Made by a program: the position numbers and the translations under genes. 53,129 bases of DNA from Chara braunii (lineage: Eukaryota > Streptophyta > Charophyceae > Charales > Characeae): assembly GCA_003427395.1 (NCBI GenBank), contig BFEA01000113.1:1756552-1809680 (forward strand). The letters are read 5' to 3'. Below are positions 44,374 to 53,129 of the stretch, one piece after another (positions within the stretch are counted from its first letter, which is position 1; each line of letters opens with the position of its first letter). The notes under the pieces are model-generated. The model saw nothing but the letters and a program-made list of their open reading frames with translations, ran no database searches and was not told the DNA's origin.

Positions 44374-45511
44374 GTGAAGTTCCACATTCCTCTGTTCTGT
44401 TCTTTGCCACTCCACTTCCCTCCTCTGGCCCATCTCCCTCCCCCGCCCTTCGCTTCCTATAGAACTCCGCCTCCTACCCCTTTCCTTCCTCCCTCCCCTA
44501 GTGTAAATGCATACGAATGAGCGTAATTAAGAGAACAAAACATACAGCTGAAAATCTGAAGAGAAATGAACAGGCGTGTACCTTCCCCTTAACTCTGCCT
44601 CCTTTCATAGCATGCAAGTGTGCCGTTACGGGACACTGAGATGAGGGCAGCTGATGCTCAACCACAACCAACGTAGCAAGCCTTGTACGTGAGAAGCACA
44701 GGAAAAGAATACCCCGAAGAAAGCCAAAGTCAGGACATTCAAGAACGATATGACGGATCTATTCTGCTTCACGGTGCTTACTATAACGGATCTATTGCGT
44801 TTCACGGTTGAATTGGCTCATCTCAAGTGTGATTCATTATCTGCAATGATTCATTAAGAGCCTCCGGTTTTGAATCTACTCATCTAGGCGGAACAGGGCC
44901 TGTTGTCATGACAATCTAAAACACACACGGACTGCACGCACACATACTTCCCCCTCGACCTTCCGGTCTTCCCTCACCGACCTGCCGAAAACTGTTTCCC
45001 TCATTTATCTTCCTTCCCTTGCCATCACCCTCTTCCATACCGAAACTCTTCTTCATTCCATACCCACCACCTCTCTCATACTCCCCCCGGCCATACAATG
45101 AGCACCACCTTCCCAACCCTTACACGCGCCTCTCTCTCTCCCTCTCACCCGCGCGCCGTCCCATCCTCTCCCCCACGCGCCTTCACCCCCTCCCACCCCA
45201 CATGCTCTCCTTCTCTGTCACCCGTCTCTCCCCCTCACGCATTTGAACCCACAAGCACTTGATCGAAGAAGAAAATTGCAATCGCAATCACATACCTTAG
45301 TTATTGTTGTGGCGGCACGGACAGCGAATGACCATCTGGAACAGCTCCGGGATCTCGAGCGGTGGCACAGGGAATGTCCGCCGCAAGTGCCGGGGAAGGA
45401 CACGCTGCTTCCTCCGGCCTTATGAGAGGAAGGATTCTTGGGCGATGCAATGGCCGCCGCTACGGCCTTCACAGCCGACGAGGACGCGGAGGTAACTGCG
45501 ACAGCAGCCAT
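37034..45511 (-). CDS. CPN20: Plastid 20-kDa co-chaperonin, double GroES domain (five exons)
   Basis: Exons on the minus strand: 45511-45296, 43022-42843, 40367-40212, 39561-39484, 37207-37034. They give 267 codons plus stop with no internal stop; all introns are phase 0 with GT...AG. Residues 1 to about 68 are Ser/Ala/Arg-rich, as in a plastid transit peptide (ending SFAVRAA). Two GroES domains follow. Domain 1 has LTPMGDRILVKV and the mobile loop KSIGGILLPTSVQSKP. Domain 2 has MKPLGDRVLIK, the loop KTAGGVLLTESTKEKP and the end DIMALMS. In plants and algae this protein caps plastid Cpn60 and helps fold stromal proteins such as Rubisco subunits. An in-frame ATG at 45643 lies upstream; 45511 is preferred because MAAVAV starts a typical transit peptide. 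A heat-shock-element match lies about 275 bp upstream. Confidence 0.95.
37208..39483 (-). other. CPN20 intron 4 (2276 bp)
   Basis: Donor GTGAGG, acceptor TGTGCAG. It contains (CT)n-(AC)n at 37316-37366, a 57-bp perfect tandem duplication (37779-37892), a hairpin CGCAGCC/GGCTGCG at about 37987, CT-rich arrays at 38662-38880, and a diverged minisatellite of CATTCGTAACAGAT-like units at about 39207-39350. Confidence 0.85.
37779..37892 (+). repeat. 57-bp tandem duplication in CPN20 intron 4
   Basis: Units 37779-37835 and 37836-37892 are essentially identical (shared start CCTGCCCATCAGCTTCACCC). Confidence 0.95.
39484..39561 (-). CDS. CPN20: CPN20 exon 4
   Basis: 26 codons, LAEAEEKTAGGVLLTESTKE then KPSIGK: the mobile loop of GroES domain 2, which contacts Cpn60. 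Acceptor TTAAAG, donor GTGAGG. Confidence 0.95.
39562..40211 (-). other. CPN20 intron 3 (650 bp)
   Basis: Donor GTATGT. It holds (CT)n-(CA)n at 39976-40020 and CG-rich alternating purine-pyrimidine at about 40138-40172. Confidence 0.85.
40212..40367 (-). CDS. CPN20: CPN20 exon 3
   Basis: 52 codons, from SGTNVVYAKYAGSEVEF (end half of GroES domain 1) through DDVKDMKPLGDRVLIK (start of domain 2). The exon bridges the two domains. Acceptor GTGTGCAG, donor GTATGT. Confidence 0.95.
40368..42842 (-). other. CPN20 intron 2 (2475 bp), with several direct duplications
   Basis: A unit of about 220 bp recurs at 40384-40605 and 40641-40835 (shared CTTCTCGTTCCTCGTCCC, ATTTCGTTTCCCATCACC). A second unit recurs at about 41058-41160 and 41551-41645 (CGCATACTATCTTCTCAG, then CCTTCTATTCGCCCCA), separated by 490 bp of CT/CA microsatellites. 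No other gene inside. Confidence 0.85.
42843..43022 (-). CDS. CPN20: CPN20 exon 2
   Basis: 60 codons, FKTLTPMGDRILVKVKSAEE at the start, with the mobile loop of GroES domain 1 (GGILLPTSVQSKP) and GGEVVAVGDGR. Acceptor TTGGGCAG, donor GTGAGG. Confidence 0.95.
43525..44162 (+). repeat. Direct duplication of about 250 bp in CPN20 intron 1
   Basis: Shared words include CTCTTGCGTACAAGG (about 43632 and 44012), GTGGATGTA, GTTGAGCGG and CCACTTGCACACAG. A third partial start (CACATGAATATCGGAGCGC) lies at about 43788. The second copy has diverged by perhaps 15%. Confidence 0.8.
43829..43912 (-). mobile_element. Hammerhead-repeat fragment in CPN20 intron 1
   Basis: AGTCAAACAGAGCTGCC at one end, GAGAGGGAGAAGACGACAGC inside and GGGGCTGTGACAAACTG at the other end match the body of the repeat. 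It stops exactly at the stem III strand, so the ribozyme core is absent. Confidence 0.8.
44312..44368. repeat. (AC)n microsatellite
   Basis: About 57 bp of uninterrupted AC/CA. Confidence 0.98.
45296..45511 (-). CDS. CPN20: CPN20 exon 1: transit peptide
   Basis: 72 codons from ATG 45511 to the GTATGT donor. The composition is rich in Ala, Ser, Val and Arg with few acidic residues (MAAVAVTSASSSAVKAVAAA; later RSRSRSCSRWSFAVRAA). Cleavage probably falls close to VRAA near the exon end. Confidence 0.88.
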
Positions 45512-45785
45512 GTTCGCCCTCACTGAAGCGGGGAGTTCGCGACTGCAGCCTCCGAGAACAGCGGAGTTGCCAGCTACTACGCAGACGAGACTGGGCCGAG
45601 CTTCTCGAAACAACGTAGACAGGGAAACTTCAACAGACAACAACTAAATGCGGCAAAATGAGACAAACTGATATACCACCCAGCGTGGTGGCGCAGCGTG
45701 GACGTGGTGGTGCAAGAGCGGACGCGAATCATGTATGGTTGAGATCGTGGCGGCGGTATAAGAGTCTGTCTGACCCCACATAACT

Positions 45786-45798
45786 TTCTGGAAAGTTC
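45786..45798 (-). promoter_or_regulatory. Heat-shock element match upstream of CPN20
   Basis: TTC-TG-GAA-AG-TTC is three perfect alternating nGAAn boxes, and a further GAA follows 1 bp later. The site lies 275 bp upstream of the chosen ATG. Plastid co-chaperonins are commonly heat-induced through HSF binding to such sites. No convincing TATA box was found; TTATAC at about 45757-45762 is weak. Confidence 0.55.
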
Positions 45799-46058
45799 AG
45801 AATCTCCTAAAATGCTGGGGGCGGGTCACACGGGACGGAAAAGCAGGTTGATGTCCGCACGGCCAGTTAGCGAGGAACTTTCCGGACATCGACGGTGGGT
45901 TCTTTGCCGGTGGGGGGCGGGGTGCAGAAATCAATGAAACCTTTTCTTCTTCTTTAATCTGGGATTCTGGGGAGAGGAATCCATTATCTCTTCTTTTTTG
46001 CAAGGGCGACGGCCTTGAGATTTTTATGATCATAGAACTGAATAGTATTTTAGTATTT
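45799..46058. other. Upstream flank of CPN20
   Basis: No gene recognised. A partial heat-shock-like TTCCGGA lies near 45877. Confidence 0.4.
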
Positions 46059-46067
46059 TACTCATTC

Positions 46068-46140
46068 CCGGCCTCAGTTGTTGTGGCATCCATTATCATC
46101 CATTGTCATACAAAACATGAGGCCGGGAGTTCCTCACAGG
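46068..46140. repeat. Inverted pair of LINE tail motifs
   Basis: TCCCGGCCTCA near 46068-46078 and TGAGGCCGGGA at about 46118-46128 are perfect 11-bp inverted copies. The second continues into GTTCCTCACAGG, the minus-strand form of the LINE 3' tail motif. Confidence 0.65.
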
Positions 46141-46861
46141 CACACCCCGAAAAGAAATCCTCACCTTAGCATAGGATCCCACGCAAGCGTTTGACCGAGC
46201 CTCGTGGTTGTTTCCCTCCAGGCCCGGTGCTTCGCTGAATCGGGCTCACACCGCGCCGTTAGGGGATGCATGTTGGCCTAAGGGCGCCCCAGAGCTATTC
46301 ATTTCATTGACTTACCGTGACGGCAACCCACAGTTTGTTTGCTGCTGTGGTTGGGGGACAACTCTAAGGGTCTGATCCCACCTCTTTTGATCAGTAGTAT
46401 GTAACGCCTGGCAGACCCGGCTCATGAGTCCCCGATTTGAGCTTGCCATCTTCTTTGATTTTTTTTATTTTTTTTTTGAGAAGTTACCTCTTAATATTCC
46501 ATAAAAGTTTGAGGCCGGGGACCTCACAATTCGACCCGGAAGTACCACCCGAATCACTGCTGGAAAACGGGTCCTGTCAAAATACACAAATTTTATTCAT
46601 TTAACCATTAGCGTCCCCCTCATTCTGCTCTCCTACGCATCAATCTCAGCCGAACTCCTACTTGAAAAAACTTCTCAAAAGAAAAGGATATTACCTTGAA
46701 GCTCAGTAAAAAGGGTGGTCAAGTTAAGATACTTGCCTTGCTGCCTCTCGACCGGTGTAAAGGATAAAAGACAAGCTAATCTATAGTGACTATCTCATCC
46801 ATTCTACAAAGGATGGCCTAAACCGGCCTGAAACCACAATATACTATTGAAAACAGACAGT

Positions 46862-47866
46862 CTAAATCGACATATTCGTTAGCCAAGAGGAAAGAGTCAA
46901 ACCACCATTCGAGCACGGCTTCACCAAACTACTGTTTTTTCCCCACGTTTTCCAGAACCAGGTAGTCTCTTTTCTGACCCGTCCTCTCTTTGCTTTTCGA
47001 TACCAATCCGACCAAATACATTGTCTTCCAAAGGATCTTATCCTGACTTTCAGTTGGATATCCTCGCATCGTTCTTGCCTGAAGGCATGAGAGTTCCTTC
47101 CGTGCCAGATAGTTGACATAATGATGGCTCAGAAGGTTTGTGCCACATAACAGGAAGTGTTCTCATTTTTGTCCTGCAGCACTGCAATGCCAGTTAGGAT
47201 AAACTCTTCACTCCAGCTGAATGAGGACCATGGCAGTTTTGCCCAATGTCTTCTCCACCATAACCAAATTCTTTTGGAGTGAGGACAGTCCACCCATAAA
47301 TGTCGATTTGTTTCCCATGCCCACTGGCATCTAGGGCAAGTTGTTGTAATATCCATTCCCCTGCTTGCCAAAAAGGTTGTTGTTGGAATAGCCAGCATAG
47401 ATTGTTGCCTCAACAAGCTCCCTAGTCTTTCCGACGGAAGTTTCATCAGCAGCTGCCAGTGCTTCTCCCGGGTCGCCTTATCATAGTCCGCCAAGCCTAG
47501 TTGTTGTATGTGCTTCTTAACGAGCTCATAGGGAGACAGGGGTACCCTATCCCTCAACAATCTGGTGCCAATCTTAGTTGTGTAGAGATACATAGGGACT
47601 TCAGATCTATGGTCATGAGTCATTAGACTCCAGCTCCATCGAGTGGAGTCCACCTTGAGAGATGACAAAGTATAACCTCTGAATTTCACCCGCGGGTGAG
47701 GTATCCTATATTTGTCAACATTCATCAGTACTCTACATTGTTTTAACTCTAGTAGCTCCGTGGTTGGGGCTTCTGACTCGAACCTAAAAGGGAGTTTTTC
47801 TTCCCAGCTCGCCTCTGATACCCAAGTTTGCAGTAATGGAGGATTTCCTTGAGCCCCCTCTACCAA
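46862..47866 (-). pseudogene. LINE-3 ORF2 C-terminal region with intact zinc knuckle
   Basis: The frame 47866-47129 contains CPRCQWAWETNRHLWVDC, a complete C-x2-C-x8-H-x4-C knuckle, followed by HSKRIWLWW. After a stop at 47129, the end of ORF2 continues at 47119-46862 (IWSDWYRKAKRGRVRKETTW) in a different frame from the knuckle. This region follows RT in plant LINEs and is thought to bind nucleic acid. Confidence 0.85.
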
Positions 47867-47899
47867 TCTGAAAAAAGTATGAACTGACTGACTCTACTC

Positions 47900-48949
47900 A
47901 CTTTTGTACCATCTATCCTCTGTCGGGCTCAATTATGATTTCAGCATTAGGTTCCAGTGGGATGGAATTGATGCACATAAAACTCGCAGCCTCGACCCTG
48001 TCTCTCTAAGGTACGGGTAGCGTGTCCTCATATCCCTTTCTGTAAGTCAATCTGAATTATCTGTCTTCCTGATGTCCTTTACCCGGCATATTCCCCTTTC
48101 AATCCAACATCTCCCGAAGCTCCGTGGCTCGTTTGTTGCTGAGAAGGGTTCCCATTGTGCATCCACGATGTACTGGTTCTCAAACAAGAGTTCTTCTAAG
48201 ACCTCAGCCATGGAAGTAGGCTCATGATGCACTGTCGGTCTGAGTTTTTTCCACGCTGTCAAAACTGTTTTCCAGAAGTTCGAATTCGGACGCCTGTTGG
48301 AATAGGAGTTCAACATAAAACAGTTCCATACATCAGATGGGTTACACAAATCTCATTCTTTGCTGAGGATATATTATCCCAACGCTATTCAGTGCTTATC
48401 CTCAGTTTCCACCATCACCCGAATTGGCCATCTGGCTAGCAAAGCAAGATTTTGCCTTTTAGGATCCAAGATACCCAAACCTCCCTCATTCCAAGGGAAG
48501 GTCACTACATCCCAGGCTACTTTCGAGAGGTAACCTTGATCTTCCAGCGCAGACGGTTTCCAAACCAGTCTCCTGGCCTTGGTCTTAATACCCATTTAGG
48601 TTTTTTCCCCTAAGAGGTGCACTGCTAGTACGTACCATAATATCGAAAAAGCAGCGGCTGATAACAGAAGAGATGTACCGAAAAGAGATGACGGAAAAAA
48701 CTTGTTCCATTTGGAGATACGTGTTATCACTTTTTCCACCACCAACTGATCTTGAAAGGTTGCACAATTTGACGTAGAGAACTGTATCCCCAATAATTGT
48801 TCTGAGGAAATGCCTGGGACACTCCTCATGCCCCAGTCCACACACAGGTGATAAGGATTAGGCAATAAACAAAAGGATTTTGACCAGTTCACTGAGGCTT
48901 TGGCTAACTCACAGTATTTTGTTAGTATGCTCTGCACCTCGGCGAGCAC
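47900..48949 (-). pseudogene. LINE-3 ORF2: RT thumb and connection region
   Basis: Frames 48949-48596 (SVNWSKSFCLLP, SEQLLGIQFSTS), 48595-48389 (RRLVWKPSALEDQGYLSKVAW, GGLGILDPKRQN) and 48349-48047 (EPRSFGRCWIERGI) align in order with LINE-1 and LINE-2. Stops separate them. Confidence 0.8.
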
Positions 48950-50240
48950 TTGTGGATTGTTTTCTGCGCAGACCGTGAGGTCGTCTGCAATGAACCCTAC
49001 TTTCCACTTGATACCCCTATAAATTTTGAGGCCCGATATTTATGGGTTATGTCGAATGTTATCAAGCAAAACCTCTAGATGAACCACAAAGAGCAGGGGA
49101 GCCAGAGGGCAGCTTTATCGTAGCGAGCGAGACAAGCGGAAGGAATCAGAGCAATGCCCATTCACCAAGACCTTGGTAGATGCTTTAGAGTACATGGCTC
49201 GTACCCATGAACAGACGTTTGGACCAAAGTGCATATGCTTCAAAGTGGTATGGACAAAGGTCCAGCCTACTTTACCATATGTTTTTTGCATATTTAATAA
49301 AATAATCGTGACATCCCTTCTTTCTTTAACTATAATTTCAATAGCTTGGAGAATTGTGATGATATTATCACGAATCTACCGGCCCTTGACAAAAACCCCT
49401 TGTTCCTGTCTTGCCAACAGGGGTAAATATTTAGCCAGACGTAGGGCAATAGCTTTTGCCAAAAGTTTGTAAGTTGCATTTAGTAGTAATATAGGCCTCC
49501 AATTCCGAATTTCCTTTTTACTTCCTTTTTTGTAAAGAAGTGATATGACTCCTTCGACCATAGAGCTAAGGAGCAACTCCCCAACCAAAACTTTGTTAAA
49601 CAGGTCCGTTAGCAGTGGGCCAGAAAAGTCCCAAAAGACAATAATAAATTGAATCGGCAGTCCGTCTGGCCCAGGGACTTTACCATTGGCCATCACATGA
49701 GTTGCAGTTTCAAGTTCATCCATTGTTAGAGGTCGATCCAAATCTAGTGCAGCATGCAAAGGAAGTGTTTTTTTAGAGAATTTCAAAAAATCAGAGAATT
49801 CTCTCAAATCTGTGTCCGATTGGTCAAAAGGCCGACGGGTAGTCAAAATATCACTAAAGTACTCCCTTGCGTATTGACACATTTGAATAAAGCTCTCTGC
49901 TTCGGGTGCAGTCAGGGAAAAGAGGTGGTCCAATTCCTTCATCAGAGGTCTAGCCACATATTTCATTAACACTTGGAATGTCTCTTTCGTCATACGGTCA
50001 TAGTGGGTAACCCTTGATTCGCAACCATTTTTTTCGCTGTTCCTCAATCTTAATTTAATGTGTTTTCAAGTTTGACAGGGTTGCAGAGCGCTTCTGCGTC
50101 CAATACAAATCGGAGATAGGATGTATGCCTAACTGTTGTTCTGCTGTCAATATACCTGTCTGCCATTGTCTAATCTGTTTGTTCTGTTTACCGCTCTTGG
50201 TTCTAGAGTTAGTACTACATGCTTCTTGAATTGCTGCCAT
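48950..50240 (-). pseudogene. LINE-3 ORF2: reverse transcriptase
   Basis: 50047-49376 is open for 223 codons (LDLDRPLTMDELETATHVM, GKVPGPDGLPIQF, KKGSKKEIRNWRPILLLNAT, RQEQGVFVKGR) and ends in a TAG. Beyond it, motif A reads ILLNMQKTYGKVGW, with Asn (49294-49292) in place of the catalytic Asp. Motif B has a stop (RSLR, stop, SCPLAPLLF). Motif C is intact (GFIADDLTVC, about 48995-48966). Confidence 0.85.
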
Positions 50241-50265
50241 AACCCCATCGTACCACTGTTGGAGA

Positions 50266-51120
50266 TTAGAGTAGAGGTGAAATATTTTTTTTCCAGTTTG
50301 AAATTATTCGGTTCAGCCATTCCTTCAAGGCATCGTCCTCCAAATGAGTGATATTTAAACAAAAGAGGCCCTGCTCTCTGTCTATTTCACCCCCCAGCTG
50401 TACTTCAAAGCGGACCGGTGAGTGATCCGACAAGGATGAGGCTCTAACCTCCGCTGACAGACAACCATCCCATGGGGTTCCCCGCATCAAGACATAGTCA
50501 AGTCAGCGGGTAGACAAGGCTCCACTTGAGGAGCCAAACTAGGTATACCCAGGAAGCTCCGGGCTCAGAATTTTATAGGCGCCAGTTAGATCATTAGTTT
50601 CCATAAATTCATGAAGCGACATGGAATCTCTGCGCAGATTTGACACTGTTGGCGAATCTAAACCGAAATTTAGGATTGTGTTCCAATCTGCGCCAATGAC
50701 GAGATTTTGTGTGTCTGGCAACAGTTCAGGCAGTTCAACTATAAATTGAATTCGTTCCTTGTAATCTACTGGCACATAAATAGACATAAAGACCCATGGT
50801 TCAGAATCAATAACCGTTTTAACCCAACACCACCGACCTCAAATATCAAAAGCGGAGTCGGTGATTTCAACAAGAAAATCTTGGCGAAAGAGGATAGTTG
50901 TACCCCCTTTAGTTCCTATTGCTGGAGCCCACACCTGGGTGTCAGGCCACCATTGCCCCATTTCCCGAATTTTATCTTCATTAAGATTGGTTTCTTGGAT
51001 GAGGGCAATCTTGGCATCTGCCTCGTTCATCCATGTAAGCAGGCGGACCCTTTTGTGTATATTACTTGTATCGCCCAAACCTTGAACATTCCAGGTAACA
51101 ATAGGCACTATATTTCGCAT
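50266..51120 (-). pseudogene. LINE-3 ORF2: AP-type endonuclease
   Basis: The pieces 51120-50839 (TWNVQGLGDTS, IQETNLNED), 50787-50539 (YVPVDYKER, VIGADWNTIL) and 50490-50266 (SLSDHSPVRFEV) together show all the usual catalytic motifs, unlike LINE-1 where two are altered. Stops interrupt between the pieces. Confidence 0.85.
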
Positions 51121-51718
51121 GACTGCTTAAGCGCCCGGTTGCAGAATGAATCCGGTCAGAGGTGCCTTGTTGTGACCTAGACTTTCTTCGTCTGCCCCTT
51201 TTTTTCCCAGCTGGGGTAGACCAATTTAATCTCAGAGTAGAATTCAATTGGGGGGAGAATAGTAATTTCTTGTTTGATGGGATCAGATTTCGAGCCAAAG
51301 TGTCCACGGTGATGTCGTCCAGCAGCTGAATGTCTTTCAACTCAGGTTTCTCATGGTTGGCCAATTGGAGCAGAGGGATATAAGAAATGTTCAATTCCCT
51401 CAATTGGTCCTTGCTTAGCGGCCGAGCATCCAAAAATGCATAAAAACATGTCAGTTTATGGCCTGTAGTGTTCGAGATGGAATGACGCACCAATTTCAAC
51501 CCTGGGATTAGGCGACTGCGAAATTTGTTCTGAACCAGCTGTTTCGCAGTTAGAGCCACTGACGCTTCTATAGGATCTTCTTTGATTGCCGTGACTGGAA
51601 AGGATTTGCAATCGTTCAGATTTTTAAAAACTAACGCCATTGGTCCCTGATTGGAGGGAACACAAAAAATTGCAACAAGGTATTTGGAAACAACATGTCC
51701 TTTGTCCAAGGTAACCAC
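51062..51718 (-). pseudogene. LINE-3 ORF1, C-terminal domain
   Basis: 218 codons open. It contains CFYAFLDARPLSKDQLREL, matching YFPLLDARISQETASLL of LINE-1 ORF1, and a basic C-terminal part (GKKRGRRRKSRSQQG). It overlaps the start of the endonuclease frame by about 60 bp. I cannot name the domain. Confidence 0.6.
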
Positions 51719-52053
51719 TCCAGGACCTTCACTAAGAGTTAAGGTTATGGTTTGAGCTACCTCGGCACTCTCGAAAGCCTGTACCAGCTCCTCTTGGCTA
51801 TGATCCCCTTCAGAGTCATCCGAAGAGTTGCACCGTGTAGGGATTTCCTTACCCGTCTCTGATCTCCTTGCTCTCTTATTGGATGATTTTTAGATGTGCT
51901 CGCTTTGTGAGATGCCTTGGTCTCCTTATGACCCAATGTTATGAGAGCCAATGGATTCTCCTTCTCGGTTGGGACAACCTCCATGGCGTTTTAGTTAAGT
52001 TCGTTATTGTTCGAAGTTTCAGTTGCCAGATCCTCATTCTGTTCGAATTCAAT

Positions 52054-52440
52054 TTAAATATCCTCAATTTCTCTTGATTTGTGCATTTGCATCAATGTTG
52101 TCGGGGCTAATACTTCCCCCTGCTCTTCCCCTGCTTGGGGCTTAGGGCGCCAAACGTATCCCAAATGTGATAAGGTGTCGTACAATTTGTTAGTGAAAGT
52201 CGAAGTATAGGATGAAATCGGAGGGGGAAGGAGGGGAAAATCCCTGCTCTCCAGTTGTGAAGAATGACTGATCTTCGTTTTATCATGCTGTGTCGGTTTG
52301 CACCGCTGCCGCCCTGCTCTCGGATCTCGAAGTTCCTCCTGTGGTTTCGGTTTTTTATTCCTCAACGTATATCTGCATTCATCATCGTAGTGGAACCACC
52401 ATCTGCAATTGGAACAATACGGGGTAGAAGTAGGAATCAA
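52054..52440 (-). pseudogene. LINE-3 ORF1, CCHC zinc-knuckle part
   Basis: Near the N-terminal end of the open part is CSNCRWWFHYDDEC, a C-x2-C-x4-H-x4-C knuckle as found in retroelement RNA-binding proteins. A Pro/Lys-rich linker follows. The upstream part of ORF1 is not recognisable beyond about 52445. Confidence 0.75.
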
Positions 52441-52445
52441 GGTAT

Positions 52446-53129
52446 GTATTTACATAGAGGCTAGATCTTCAAGCTAACCTGACGCCATCAGAGAGTGAAG
52501 AGGCCTGGGGTTGTGCAGTCCGGTTTTGTTTTTCTGTTTCACATGGGAAGCTGGACCCGATTTCTAGCTTGTGCAGCTCCCCACAAATGGATCGGAGCCA
52601 TCATAAGGTATTCACTAGCTGATGGTGCTCTTATCAACATAGCTAGTGGGAACCAGGAAAAAAAAAAAATGCAACCCCACATGCCCTACTTCTGCGACAC
52701 TTGTCCTAACCACTTAGCGCTATCTTCTGTGGGACTTGTCCTAACCAACATATGGGGGGGGGGGAAAAAAAAAAAAAAAAAAACAAGGGCACCTTCTTTC
52801 ACTGTGCCGGGTACGGGGGTGGCATGACTGGTGTCTTTTGATTTTTGAAAGAACTACCAATCCTCCAATCGTGCTCGCACTGCCACGCTGTTTCCTTTGG
52901 CTCTTACGGAAAGAAGTGGGATCCCAAATTTACAAAAAAGTGCCTCACCTATAAGAAGTGAGATCAGACCCTAAGAGTGTTGGGGGGGGTGGGGGGGGGG
53001 AGGGGATGGTGCTTTATTCAAGGTGTTCATGAGATGCTGGACCCGGTTTCCAGCAGGTGCAGCTCCCCACCAATAGTGTGAACGTGTATGCGAGAGTAAG
53101 GGAATATGTGTGTGTGTGTGTGTGTGTGT
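52446..53129 (+). other. Right flank with a dispersed direct repeat and microsatellite
   Basis: A 34-bp word (CTGGACCCG, about 10 variable bases, GTGCAGCTCCCCAC) occurs at 52551-52584 and 53037-53070. Poly(G)-poly(A) tracts lie at about 52754-52783 and 52981-53004. The window ends in (GT)n (53109-53129). No gene recognised. Confidence 0.7.

Larger units (their letters stand above)
43023..45295 (-). other. CPN20 intron 1 (2273 bp), with repeat insertions
   Basis: Donor GTATGT. It contains a direct duplication (about 43525-43780 and 43913-44162), a hammerhead-repeat fragment between the copies (43829-43912), an (AC)n tract (44312-44368) and C/T-rich DNA. Confidence 0.85.
46459..52445 (-). mobile_element. 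LINE-3: nearly full-length LINE, minus strand, inactivated
   Basis: Minus-strand order: ORF1 with CCHC knuckle (52440-52054), ORF1 middle and C-terminal domain (51984-51062), endonuclease (51120-50266), RT (50240 to about 48600), connection (48595-47900), C-terminal zinc knuckle (47866-47129, continuing to 46862), 3' UTR with tail motif (46536-46511) and an A-rich tail (46477-46459). About 6 kb. Frames change repeatedly and the RT motif A Asp is lost. It belongs to the same subfamily as LINE-2, more distant from LINE-1 and LINE-4. Confidence 0.88.

Overview
This is eukaryotic nuclear DNA from a green plant or streptophyte alga. It is low in genes and dense in repeats. The evidence is a plastid-type double-GroES co-chaperonin gene (CPN20) with long introns, plant-style L1-like LINEs ending in an RT-associated zinc-knuckle domain, a Ty3/gypsy chromovirus remnant, a nuclear copy of plant-type mitochondrial nad5, very many (CT)n, (CA)n and (GA)n tracts, and an assembly gap of 750 N. 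A charophycean such as Chara would fit, but that is my inference; I could run no database search.

Layout, left to right. 1-3.5 kb: simple repeats, a 210-bp tandem duplication and GC-rich DNA with no recognised gene. 3.56-10.79 kb: a nearly complete but broken LINE on the plus strand (LINE-1 here) with ORF1, endonuclease, reverse transcriptase, zinc knuckle and poly(A). 10.8-13.3 kb: a 5'-truncated LINE on the minus strand (LINE-2), tail to tail with the first. 13.8-14.4 kb: a LINE ORF1 fragment (LINE-5). 14.5-17.4 kb: an unusual series of short perfect hairpins. 18.24-18.47 kb: nad5 fragment. 18.7-19.5 kb: an unrecognised broken coding segment. 20.3-20.46 kb: a dispersed repeat carrying a type III hammerhead ribozyme, cut by the gap (20460-21209). 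22.1-24.6 kb: gag and RNase H-integrase-chromodomain remnants of Ty3/gypsy elements. 27-31.6 kb: LINE 3' tail, an inverted and tandem cluster of the hammerhead repeat, compound microsatellites and foldback elements. 32.5-36.4 kb: a decayed LINE (LINE-4) interrupted by a poly(A) insertion. 37.03-45.51 kb: CPN20 on the minus strand, five exons, with a heat-shock-element match upstream. 46.0-52.45 kb: a nearly full-length decayed LINE on the minus strand (LINE-3).

The only gene that looks intact is CPN20: 267 codons over five exons, all introns phase 0 with GT...AG ends. It should encode the plastid co-chaperonin that caps the Cpn60 folding chamber. Everything else recognisable is mobile-element or organelle-derived DNA. 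The most notable signal is the hammerhead ribozyme family. One copy keeps every core base and all three stems, two further copies are diverged but recognisable, and several fragments lie in TA-rich DNA and in a CPN20 intron. This suggests a retrozyme-like or Penelope-like non-coding retroelement family.
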